Part shown: piece by piece, positions 1 through 4,918 of the stretch
Position numbering within the stretch: position 1 is the first letter of the stretch
Layout: each line of letters starts with the position of its first letter
Source of the DNA: an uncultured Xanthobacteraceae bacterium
GTDB lineage: Bacteria > Pseudomonadota > Alphaproteobacteria > Rhizobiales > Xanthobacteraceae
Assembly: GCA_955652925.1 (NCBI GenBank)
Contig: CATPCO010000113.1
Coordinates: 1-5,869 of the forward strand
DNA length: 5,869 bases
Reading direction: 5' to 3'
The notes under the pieces: generated by a model
What the model was told of the DNA's origin: nothing
The model's input: only the letters and a program-made list of their open reading frames with translations
Database searches by the model: none
Position numbers and translations under genes: made by a program

Positions 1-582
1 CTTCACCGGTGGATCTTGCGGGACCGGCTGGCTGCTCGCGATATCAATCAAGTCGCCGTAACTGATCGTGCGTCGGCTCGGTGCATGACTGACCACGCCA
101 TTCGCGGCCGAGCAGCCGCCCGGTTCGACTTGCCATTGTTGCGCCGCCGCCTGGATGAGCATGAGCCGTGCCGCGGCTCCCGCCGCGCGCAATGGCTTCC
201 CGAAGGCGCGAATGGAATTGGAATTGCCGGTGACCTGAATACCGAAGGTCGGATTGCCGTAGAGCTTGTCGTTGGGCGGCGCGTGCTCCAGCACCACTTT
301 GCTGAAATCGGCATCGAGCTCTTCGGCAAGAATCATCGCGACCGCCGTGTAGACGCCCTGCCCCATCTCAACCTGCGGCATCACCAGGGTTGTCCGTCCG
401 GAACGATCGATGCGGATGAAAGCGTTGGGTGCAAACTTGCCCGCGGTGCTGTCCGGAGGCTGCTCCGGCTCATTGACGGCGCGCGCCGGAAGGTGAAAGC
501 CGAGCACAAACCAGCCGGCCAGACTGCCTTGCAGGACGGCACGCCGTGAAGGAGAGCGGGCAAGATGCTCAAGGAAAGACAT
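1..582 (-). CDS. Molybdopterin-binding subunit of IorB-type aldehyde/xanthine dehydrogenase family oxidoreductase (N-terminal 194 residues, partial)
   Basis: Large catalytic subunit of a molybdenum hydroxylase, of the isoquinoline 1-oxidoreductase beta / aldehyde dehydrogenase type; these enzymes hydroxylate aldehydes or N-heterocycles with water as oxygen donor. The frame is open from ATG at 582 to the window edge, giving 194 residues of a protein usually about 720-750 long, so the rest lies left of the window. The N-terminus carries a Tat-like signal: S12-R13-R14-A-V-L, a hydrophobic stretch to about residue 31, then a possible AxA cleavage site (A33-R-A35). This predicts folded, cofactor-loaded export to the periplasm. 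The first molybdopterin-binding region follows, with MPQVEMGQG at 68-76 and AEEL at 86-89, a family hallmark. AGGAGG (589-594) lies 6 nt before the start and overlaps the stop of the upstream [2Fe-2S] subunit gene, so the two are probably translationally coupled. The substrate cannot be read from the sequence; a c-type cytochrome partner gene often follows in such operons but would be outside the window. Confidence 0.9.
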   Translation of the reverse strand, partial: MSFLEHLARSPSRRAVLQGSLAGWFVLGFHLPARAVNEPEQPPDSTAGKFAPNAFIRIDRSGRTTLVMPQVEMGQGVYTAVAMILAEELDADFSKVVLEHAPPNDKLYGNPTFGIQVTGNSNSIRAFGKPLRAAGAAARLMLIQAAAQQWQVEPGGCSAANGVVSHAPSRRTISYGDLIDIASSQPVPQDPPVK

Positions 583-592
583 CGGCGGCCTC

Positions 593-1051
593 CTATGTCT
601 GTCCGTCACCGGCGGCGCGCTTGATCGCTTCACGGATGCGGACATAGGTGCCGCAGCGACAGATGTTTCCTGCCATCGCAGCATCAATGTCGGAATCGTC
701 AGGATGTGGCGTGGTAGCGAGCAACGCCGCTGCCGACATGATCTGACCCGACTGGCAATAGCCGCACTGGATGACTTCCAGGTCCAACCAAGCCTTCTGT
801 ACCCTCGCTCCTGTGGGCGTGGCGCCGACGCCCTCGATCGTGGTGATGGCGCGATTGCCGATCGCGCCGACGGGCAGGAGACAAGAACGCAGAGGTTTGC
901 CATCGATATGCACGGTGCAGGCGCCGCACTGGGCGATGCCGCAGCCGAATTTGGTGCCGGTCATGCCGAGCACATCGCGCAGCACCCAAAGCAGCGGCGT
1001 GTCCGCGGGCCCATCGAAGGTTCGGTTTTCACCGTTGATATTTAGATTCAT
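593..1051 (-). CDS. (2Fe-2S)-binding subunit of IorA-type molybdenum oxidoreductase
   Basis: Small iron-sulfur subunit (152 residues, full family length) that carries electrons from the molybdenum centre in the partner subunit. An N-terminal plant-type ferredoxin domain holds C37, C42, C45 and C57 (CGIAQCGAC, then RSC). The C-terminal helical [2Fe-2S] domain holds C96, C99, C131 and C133 (QCGYC and ICRC). All eight cluster ligands are present. An in-frame TTG at 1057 would add two residues, but GGAGG lies 9 nt before the ATG at 1051 and only 3 nt before the TTG. The ATG also matches the usual family N-terminus (M-x-L-x-I-N-G), so I prefer it. It has no signal peptide; partners of this kind normally leave the cell by hitchhiking on the Tat signal of the molybdopterin subunit (family knowledge). 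Only 10 bp separate its stop from the next start. It is the first gene of the operon, so the promoter should lie between 1058 and about 1330; I could not identify a convincing one. Confidence 0.95.
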   Translation of the reverse strand: MNLNINGENRTFDGPADTPLLWVLRDVLGMTGTKFGCGIAQCGACTVHIDGKPLRSCLLPVGAIGNRAITTIEGVGATPTGARVQKAWLDLEVIQCGYCQSGQIMSAAALLATTPHPDDSDIDAAMAGNICRCGTYVRIREAIKRAAGDGQT

Positions 1052-1338
1052 CTCCAAGAACCTCCGCCCCGTTACGGTGGCCTACTTCGCTGCCGCAGCT
1101 TTTTTTCGATGGCCCTGCGATCGCCTCAGTGTCGATGGCTTGGAGGATACGGCGCAGCGAGGTGCGTGACATAGCGAGCCTTCCAACCCATGCCATTGCC
1201 CGATTTGCTTGGACAATCAGGGCGATCGCTTAAATGCGGGTAGGCTTTGTATGTGTTGGTTCCGACCGGCCGACAAACTCATTCGACAGCATTTAGTTCC
1301 ATCTGCTGCCGCGGCTCAGGTTTTGCAATAATGCATTT

Positions 1339-1381
1339 CGGCAAAAGGACTGAGCGTTTGCCGACTTTTTCAGTCAGTCGG
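1339..1381. repeat. Three overlapping, mutually exclusive inverted repeats
   Basis: Three perfect inverted repeats share bases: CGGCAAA (1339-1345) with TTTGCCG (1357-1363), 11-nt loop; GACTGA (1348-1353) with TCAGTC (1370-1375); and CCGACT (1361-1366) with AGTCGG (1376-1381), 9-nt loop. The right arm of the first overlaps the left arm of the third, so a rightward transcript could form one or the other but not both. The first hairpin is followed by AC and then TTTTT (1366-1370), which resembles a weak intrinsic terminator. The region lies 110-152 bp before the DUF3551-like start. It could be an attenuator-type leader, a terminator, or a protein-binding dyad; the pairing is seen, the function is inferred. 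Confidence 0.5.
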
Positions 1382-1435
1382 AAGCGCGAGCCCAACAGCA
1401 TCCGGCGGGCGACAATATGGCCTCGCCTTTGACCA

Positions 1436-1463
1436 TTGCCGCGGAGCTGCGGCGGGCTATAAA
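1436..1463 (+). promoter_or_regulatory. Candidate sigma70-type promoter for the DUF3551-like gene
   Basis: TTGCCG (1436-1441) and TATAAA (1458-1463) are separated by 16 bp and would start transcription about 20 nt before the ATG at 1491, enough for the GGAG at 1480-1483. The -35 matches 4 of 6 consensus bases and the -10 matches 5 of 6. A GCCGC/GCGGC inverted repeat (1438-1442 and 1449-1453) lies inside the spacer. The assignment rests on motif match and position only. Confidence 0.35.
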
Positions 1464-1490
1464 AAGCCAGTTGAACGGCGGAGAAGGCTC

Positions 1491-1703
1491 ATGCGCGTGC
1501 TTGCGGTCATAATAACCCTGTTCGCAGCCTTGCCGTTGGGTCAGTGTAGCAGCGGCCCGGCTGCGCCCTGGTGCGCGCACTACAGCACCGGGCTCAACGA
1601 CTGCAGTTTCTATTCATTTCAACAATGCACGGCGGCGCTCTCAGGCGCTGGCGGGATTTGCTCACCGAACTCATTTAGAAGACGCTACCAGCGCGACAGC
1701 TGA
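1491..1703 (+). CDS. Small secreted DUF3551-type cysteine-containing protein
   Basis: A 70-residue protein with an N-terminal signal peptide (M-R-V, then a hydrophobic core at residues 4-17, likely cleaved near A24-A25). The mature part is short and begins PWCAHYSTG. Spacing C28, C38, C46, C57 with the phrases FYSFQQC (40-46), SGAGGIC (51-57) and SPN (58-60) is what I recognise as the DUF3551 family, small exported proteins abundant in Bradyrhizobium and relatives and of unknown function. The four cysteines probably form two disulfides in the periplasm. A further cysteine, C19, lies in the signal region; the preceding L-G-Q is a poor lipobox, so lipoprotein processing is unlikely. GGAG (1480-1483) lies 7 nt before the ATG. 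The tail after N60 is short and basic (RRRYQR). The dioxygenase gene starts 44 bp downstream on the same strand and could be read through, but a functional link is not indicated. Confidence 0.8.
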   Translation: MRVLAVIITLFAALPLGQCSSGPAAPWCAHYSTGLNDCSFYSFQQCTAALSGAGGICSPNSFRRRYQRDS

Positions 1704-1719
1704 CCTCCACTGACCTGCA
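1700..1719. repeat. Tandem 10-bp direct repeat at the DUF3551-like stop codon
   Basis: CTGACCTCCA (1700-1709) is followed immediately by CTGACCTGCA (1710-1719), identical in 9 of 10 positions. The first copy contains the TGA stop of the DUF3551-like gene (1701-1703). It could be a local duplication or slippage product; no function is evident. Confidence 0.5.
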
Positions 1720-1747
1720 GCGCATACGACATGGATGGAGATCGCCG

Positions 1748-2635
1748 ATGGAAATCGTTCCCGTAGGTCCGGGCTTTGCGGCCGAGTTGCGCGGCGTCAC
1801 GCTTGCCGATGTCGCCGCCGACGAGAGCGCCTACGAGGCGGTGCGCGCCGCCTTCGAGGAGCATTCGGTGCTCGTTTTTCGCGGCCAGGATGTAACAGAC
1901 GAGGCGCAGCTTGCTTTTTCGCGCCGCTTCGGACCGCTTGAAATCACCAAGGTCGGATCTCAGGGGGTCGGCACCAATCTTGTCATTCTCAGCACCATTG
2001 ACGCAACCGGCAAGGTTGTCCCGGCGGACCATCGGCTTGCGATGCGCAACAGGGCCAATCAGCTCTGGCATAGCGACAGCACTTTTAAGCGCGTGCCGGC
2101 GCTTGCCTCCGTCCTCTCCGCGCGCATCATCCCGGCACGCGGCGGCGAGACCGAATACGTTTCGACGCGCCTTGCCTGGGAGCGGCTCGATCAAGGGCTG
2201 CGCGACCGGCTCGAGCGATCCTTTGCCTGGCATGACTATGCTCATTCACGCGGCAAGATCGCGGCCGATCTCGCCAGCGCGGAGGAACGCGCGGCGCTGC
2301 CGCCGCAGTGCTGGCGATTGGCCTGGAAAAACCCGGCGAATGGCCGCACTGCGCTGTACATCGCCTCGCATGCCTGCGCCATCGAGGGCATGGAACCCGC
2401 CGCGGCGAAGAAGCTCCTCGCCGAACTGATGGACGCTGCGACTGCGCCGGGGCGCAGTTATGTGCACGCCTGGCGCAGCGGCGACGTGGTCATGTGGGAC
2501 AATCGCGCGACCATGCACCGCGGCCGGCCGTGGCCGGCGCACGAGCCGCGCCTGATGGTGCGCACGACCATTTCCGCGACCGAGGCGGACGGGCTTGCGA
2601 GCATCCGGCCACCTGCGCGGCAGGCGGCGGAATAG
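1748..2635 (+). CDS. TauD/TfdA family Fe(II)/2-oxoglutarate-dependent dioxygenase
   Basis: Cytoplasmic non-haem iron oxygenase, 295 residues, the usual length for the family. It would couple oxidative decarboxylation of 2-oxoglutarate to hydroxylation of a substrate, often cleaving a C-O, C-N or C-S bond. The iron triad is visible as H108-x-D110 (LWHSDSTF) and H257 (NRATMHRG). T135 (GGETEY) and R268 (EPRLMVR) are in place to bind 2-oxoglutarate. The spacing equals that of TfdA (H114, D116, T141, H263, R274) with a constant offset of six, and R272 matches the TfdA arginine (R278) proposed to contact the 2,4-D carboxylate. This favours the TfdA branch, which uses carboxylate-bearing aryloxy or similar substrates, over TauD for taurine. 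There is no ssu or tau transport gene nearby, and the substrate is unknown. GGAG at 1737-1740 lies 7 nt before the ATG. It converges on pcm with a 14-bp gap. Confidence 0.92.
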   Translation: MEIVPVGPGFAAELRGVTLADVAADESAYEAVRAAFEEHSVLVFRGQDVTDEAQLAFSRRFGPLEITKVGSQGVGTNLVILSTIDATGKVVPADHRLAMRNRANQLWHSDSTFKRVPALASVLSARIIPARGGETEYVSTRLAWERLDQGLRDRLERSFAWHDYAHSRGKIAADLASAEERAALPPQCWRLAWKNPANGRTALYIASHACAIEGMEPAAAKKLLAELMDAATAPGRSYVHAWRSGDVVMWDNRATMHRGRPWPAHEPRLMVRTTISATEADGLASIRPPARQAAE

Positions 2636-2661
2636 CGCCCGCACCCGTCTTACGCGGGCGC
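2635..2661. terminator. Hairpin spanning the two convergent stop codons (dioxygenase/pcm)
   Basis: GCGCCCGC (2635-2642) and GCGGGCGC (2654-2661) form a perfect 8-bp GC-only stem with an 11-nt loop. The left arm starts at the last base of the dioxygenase TAG, and the pcm stop (2650-2652) lies in the loop. Neither strand has a T-tract after the stem, so it is not a textbook intrinsic terminator. It may act bidirectionally as a 3' end or mRNA-stabilising structure. Confidence 0.45.
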
Positions 2662-3321
2662 CTCCTCCAGTTGCGAGAAGCGCACGCGCAGAATCTCTTT
2701 CGTTCGCGCCCTCCCGTTCTCGTCTTTTTCGACGAGAAAAAGCTGCTGCGCGTCGGGCAGGCCAGCGGGGATCACCATCTTGCCGCCCGGCCGCAACTGA
2801 TGAAGGAGCGGAGGCGGAATGAGATCGGGTGCCGCGGTGACGATGATCTTGTCGAACGGGGCGTGCTCGGACCAGCCGTGATAGCCATTGCCGATTCTGA
2901 TCTCGACATTGCTCACGCCGTGCCGGTTGAGACGTTGCTTCGCTTGGCTCGCGAGCTCCTCAATGATTTCGATGCTGTAGACCTTGCGTGCGAGCTGACC
3001 GAGAATCGCGGCCTGGTAGCCGAGACCGGTTCCGATCTCGAGCACCACGTCATTCGCCGTGAGATCGAGCAGATCTGTCATGAGCGCAACAATGAAAGGC
3101 TGCGAGATTGTTTTGTCGAATCCGATCGGAAGCGGAATATTGGCGTAGGCATAGGGCTGCAGCTCGACCGGCACGAATTCGTGTCGAGGCACCTTGTCCA
3201 TCGCCGTCATGACCCGTTCGGCGAGCGCCGCCTTGCCGATGGTCTCGCTCACATGAAACACGCCCGCGGAGACTTCGGCGAGCATACGCTGACGCAGGAG
3301 GTCGAAATCTTCCACACGCAT
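2650..3321 (-). CDS. pcm: Protein-L-isoaspartate O-methyltransferase
   Basis: S-adenosylmethionine-dependent repair enzyme of the PIMT family that methylates L-isoaspartyl residues in aged proteins so they can revert to aspartate; cytoplasmic. It has 223 residues, normal for bacterial Pcm. Features in order: the region before the fold with PRHEFVP (45-51); the PIMT signature DKTISQPFIVALM (69-81); SAM motif I VLEIGTGLGYQ (93-103); acidic loop YSIEI (115-119) ending the second strand; FDKIIVTAA (156-164); and LRPGGKMVIPAG (176-187). The leucine in GTGLG, where serine is common, is conservative. The ATG at 3321 gives the expected family N-terminus, although its ribosome binding site is weak (a GGGA about 9 nt upstream). 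It follows the EamA permease gene on the same strand after a 157-bp spacer, probably as a separate transcription unit. Alphaproteobacteria often carry more than one PIMT-like gene, so whether this is the principal repair enzyme cannot be told. Confidence 0.93.
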   Translation of the reverse strand: MRVEDFDLLRQRMLAEVSAGVFHVSETIGKAALAERVMTAMDKVPRHEFVPVELQPYAYANIPLPIGFDKTISQPFIVALMTDLLDLTANDVVLEIGTGLGYQAAILGQLARKVYSIEIIEELASQAKQRLNRHGVSNVEIRIGNGYHGWSEHAPFDKIIVTAAPDLIPPPLLHQLRPGGKMVIPAGLPDAQQLFLVEKDENGRARTKEILRVRFSQLEEAPA

Positions 3322-3335
3322 TATGCTGTCCCATC

Positions 3336-3405
3336 GATTGCGTAGTCCGGATTGCGCGACCTTAATTTGTAATGCATCTCAACGGCGTGCAATCTCGCAA
3401 TCCGG
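3336..3405. repeat. GATTGCG/CGCAATC repeat cluster upstream of pcm
   Basis: CCGGATTGCG (3347-3356) and CGCAATCCGG (3396-3405) are a perfect 10-bp inverted repeat with a 39-nt spacer. The core recurs: GATTGCG also at 3336-3342, and GCAATC also at 3389-3394, giving two copies in each orientation within 70 bp. It lies 15-84 bp before the pcm start on the minus strand, where a 5' leader or promoter-proximal operator would be. It could fold as a long stem in the pcm leader or bind a dimeric regulator. The repeats are seen; the role is inferred. Confidence 0.5.
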
Positions 3406-3432
3406 GCTGCACCAAAAACGAATATAGTCACA

Positions 3433-3468
3433 GGAACCCAAGATGGCATCGGACGGTTTTTAGGTTCC
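3433..3468. repeat. Weak inverted repeat just after the EamA permease stop
   Basis: GGAACC (3433-3438) and GGTTCC (3463-3468) form a 6-bp inverted repeat with a 24-nt loop, starting about 10 nt after the permease stop on the minus strand. No T-run follows it immediately in that direction, so it is at best a poor terminator candidate for the permease gene. Confidence 0.25.
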
Positions 3469-3478
3469 CGTACATACT

Positions 3479-4396
3479 TTAACGCGGTGATTTCGCTTCG
3501 CTGCCCGCCACCAGTGGCCGGGCGGCTCGCGGCTGCGTCGTCGCGACCCAAATGCCGAAGAAGACCGCGACCAGACCGGCGACAAGGTTGGGCGTGATGG
3601 GCTCGCCGACGAGTCCGGTTGCGAGCAGCGCGGCCGCAATCGGATTGACCGTCATGGTATTGGCTACACGCGTCGGTGAGGCGCGCTGGAGCGCCAGCAC
3701 CCAGAGAATGAAAGCCAACGCTCCGCCGGCAACACCCAGATAGACTCCAGCGATCCATTGCGGCGCGGCAAAACTGGCCAGCGTCGAAATGCGATTGCCG
3801 GCAAGGCCAGCGAGCACAAGCACGGCCGCGCCAAATCCCATTCCGACGGCAAGAAAACCCAGCGCACTCGATCTCTGCATGAGAGGACGCGACAGCACGT
3901 TGTAGAACGCCATGCAAACAACGGCCGCGGTCATGATCAATTCGCCGCGCCACGCTCCCGGCGGAGCGGCCGAAAGTCCAGTTGCTAGCGCCGCCAGAAC
4001 TCCGAGGATGGCAATCGCAACACCGGTTGTCTTGCGTGCGGTGAGCGCTTCGGCCCGAAGCAGCGCGCCGACGACCATGGTCTGCAGCGGCAAGGTCGAG
4101 AGCGCGAGGCTTGCGCGAGCTGCCGTCGTGTAAGCGACAGCAATATTGTAGAAGATGAAAAACAGGCCGAAAAAACAAATGCCCAGCAGTGCGACCGCGG
4201 GCCAATCGCGCGCTCGCGGCCACTGCACGCGCAAGACGAGCGCAACCGGCAGCACGCAGGCAAAGCCGATGCCCCAGCGCAGGATGGCGAGCGTCAGAGG
4301 GTCGGCATCAGCGACCAGGTAACGCGTCACTGCGGCCGCCGTGCCACCAAGCGCGCTGGAGACGATCGCAATCAGGACGCCGATCCACTCGCCCAT
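3479..4396 (-). CDS. EamA-family (drug/metabolite transporter superfamily) inner-membrane permease
   Basis: A 305-residue membrane protein with about ten hydrophobic segments in two EamA repeats (roughly residues 5-140 and 155-290), the standard DMT-superfamily layout. The first helix starts at W4-I-G-V. The second contains LAILRWGIGF (36-45), with the arginine typical of this position. The C-terminal repeat has the conserved small-residue helices around NPIAAALLA and ends in VGEPITPN and FFGIWVATTQ before a short basic tail. Such permeases usually export metabolites or amino-acid-like compounds; the substrate cannot be inferred. The frame stays open upstream to 4555, but the extra 53 residues are polar and unlike the family, whereas the ATG at 4396 begins directly before helix 1 and has a weak GGGGCAGG upstream, so I chose 4396. 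It is divergent from the small cysteine-rich gene across 141 bp and upstream of pcm on the same strand. Confidence 0.9.
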   Translation of the reverse strand: MGEWIGVLIAIVSSALGGTAAAVTRYLVADADPLTLAILRWGIGFACVLPVALVLRVQWPRARDWPAVALLGICFFGLFFIFYNIAVAYTTAARASLALSTLPLQTMVVGALLRAEALTARKTTGVAIAILGVLAALATGLSAAPPGAWRGELIMTAAVVCMAFYNVLSRPLMQRSSALGFLAVGMGFGAAVLVLAGLAGNRISTLASFAAPQWIAGVYLGVAGGALAFILWVLALQRASPTRVANTMTVNPIAAALLATGLVGEPITPNLVAGLVAVFFGIWVATTQPRAARPLVAGSEAKSPR

Positions 4397-4425
4397 GCCT
4401 GCCCCGACGGTGCTCCCAAACTGCA

Positions 4426-4468
4426 GCCGATAACATTGGGCCTCGTGGCCCACAAGAGGGCGCCGATA
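4426..4468. promoter_or_regulatory. Operator-like palindrome flanked by GCCGATA repeats in a divergent promoter region
   Basis: TGGGCC (4437-4442) and GGCCCA (4447-4452) form a perfect 6-bp inverted repeat around TCGT. It is flanked by direct repeats GCCGATA at 4426-4432 and 4462-4468. The cluster lies in the 141-bp gap between the leftward permease (start 4396) and the rightward cysteine-rich gene (start 4538). On the minus strand a weak promoter-like pair, TTGTGG and TTATCG with a 16-bp spacer, would bracket the palindrome, which would suit repression of the permease. No regulator gene is adjacent. Pattern seen, function inferred. Confidence 0.35.
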
Positions 4469-4537
4469 TTGCTCATGCTTCGGCTGATCAGGGCACGCTT
4501 TCTGCGTTATTCTCTCCCTGCAAGGCCGGAGCCGCCC

Positions 4538-4801
4538 ATGCCGAAGCCATCGCAAAAGGAAGCGCTACCACCCTCGCCGGTCCGCATCGCCTTGATCATT
4601 TTGTTTGTCATCGCGGCCGCGATAACATTCACAGCGTTTATTTTGTCAAAGATGCAGACAGCGGAGGAACCCGCGCAATCCACCATCGATACAAACCTGG
4701 CAACCACATGTGAGAACACATGCCGCGCCTGCGTGTCGAAGGAATATGACGCGCGCTGCTTCGACCGTTGCAGGTTCGGCTTCAAACCCTATTGCGACTG
4801 A
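4538..4801 (+). CDS. Small single-pass membrane protein with six-cysteine C-terminal domain (unrecognised)
   Basis: I do not recognise this family. From the ATG at 4538 it encodes 87 residues: a polar, proline-containing N-terminus (1-14, with K3 and K7), one strong transmembrane segment (about 15-37, R16 at its inner edge), a short acidic linker (E43-E44), and a compact cysteine-rich tail. The tail pattern is C58-x3-C62-x2-C65-x8-C74-x3-C78-x7-C86, ending CD. By the positive-inside rule the tail faces the periplasm, where three disulfides or metal binding are possible. GGAG (4528-4531) lies 6 nt before this ATG. A TTG at 4436 in the same frame would add 34 residues but has no better signal and would cover the divergent promoter region, so I rejected it. 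Strong segregation of hydrophobic and cysteine residues and a good ribosome binding site argue that it is a real gene. It is divergent from the permease and convergent with the protease. Confidence 0.65.
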   Translation: MPKPSQKEALPPSPVRIALIILFVIAAAITFTAFILSKMQTAEEPAQSTIDTNLATTCENTCRACVSKEYDARCFDRCRFGFKPYCD

Positions 4802-4831
4802 CCCGCCATCCGGAGCGCGAGCCACAATGCC

Positions 4832-4861
4832 GAAGGGGACAGGCGCAGGCCTGTCCCCTTC
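4832..4861. repeat. Perfect 13-bp-stem palindrome between convergent genes (REP-like or bidirectional terminator)
   Basis: GAAGGGGACAGGC (4832-4844) and GCCTGTCCCCTTC (4849-4861) are exact reverse complements around a 4-nt loop GCAG. It begins 31 bp after the cysteine-rich gene stop and ends 58 bp before the protease stop, a convergent gap where terminators and REP elements are both common. No T-tract follows on either strand. GGGGACAG-core palindromes occur as dispersed repeats in some bacteria (general knowledge, not verified here), so a REP-type element is a reasonable alternative. Confidence 0.75.
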
Positions 4862-4893
4862 AACTATCGTCTGGCTCACGCCGGCGTCGCGGC

Positions 4894-4912
4894 GCGCCAA
4901 TTATAAGGGCGC
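4894..4912 (-). terminator. Short inverted repeat after the protease stop codon
   Basis: GCGCC (4894-4898) and GGCGC (4908-4912) flank an AT-rich 9-nt loop, starting 7 nt past the protease TGA on the minus strand. The stem is only 5 bp and no T-run follows, so it is a weak candidate for the protease transcript end; the stronger palindrome at 4832-4861 may serve instead. Confidence 0.25.
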
Positions 4913-4918
4913 TCGCAA

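Larger units (their letters stand above)
1058..1490. other. 433-bp intergenic region between divergent transcription units
   Basis: This stretch separates the leftward oxidoreductase operon from the rightward DUF3551-like gene and should hold promoters for both. Short frames exist on both strands (for example plus 1247-1432 from a TTG), but they have no recognisable motif and no good ribosome binding site. Visible elements are two GCGATCGC octamers (1117-1124 and 1222-1229), a direct repeat TCGATGGC (1106-1113 and 1132-1139), a T7 run near 1100-1106, three overlapping inverted repeats (1339-1381, listed separately) and a candidate promoter (1436-1463). No tRNA-like or riboswitch-like fold was recognised by eye. 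Confidence 0.6.

Noticed and set aside
16..549. Plus-strand frame of 177 residues at the left edge
   Set aside because: Antisense to the molybdopterin subunit, whose frame shows a Tat signal and the MPQVEMGQG motif.
1029..1187. Short minus-strand frame before the [2Fe-2S] subunit gene, about 50 residues from ATG near 1187
   Set aside because: It overlaps the start of the [2Fe-2S] gene in another frame, has no recognisable motif, and has no clear ribosome binding site. A leader peptide cannot be excluded but is not supported.
1117..1229. Two GCGATCGC octamers as a possible repeat system
   Set aside because: Two copies of an 8-bp GC-rich palindrome 105 bp apart are not remarkable in a GC-rich genome without genome-wide counts.
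1247..1432. 61-residue plus-strand frame in the intergenic region
   Set aside because: It begins with TTG, lacks a ribosome binding site, has no motif, and runs across the overlapping inverted repeats.
2308..3345. Long plus-strand open frame of 345 residues
   Set aside because: It starts inside the dioxygenase gene in another frame and then runs antisense to the whole of pcm. The translation is rich in R, H and A with no domain, typical of an antisense frame in GC-rich DNA.
3321..4223. 300-residue minus-strand open frame overlapping the permease
   Set aside because: Same strand as the permease but a different frame; the product is arginine- and serine-rich with no membrane pattern, whereas the permease frame gives clear EamA repeats.
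4397..4555. N-terminal extension of the permease to 4555
   Set aside because: The 53 extra residues are polar and cysteine- and arginine-rich, unlike EamA N-termini, and would overlap the start of the divergent cysteine-rich gene.
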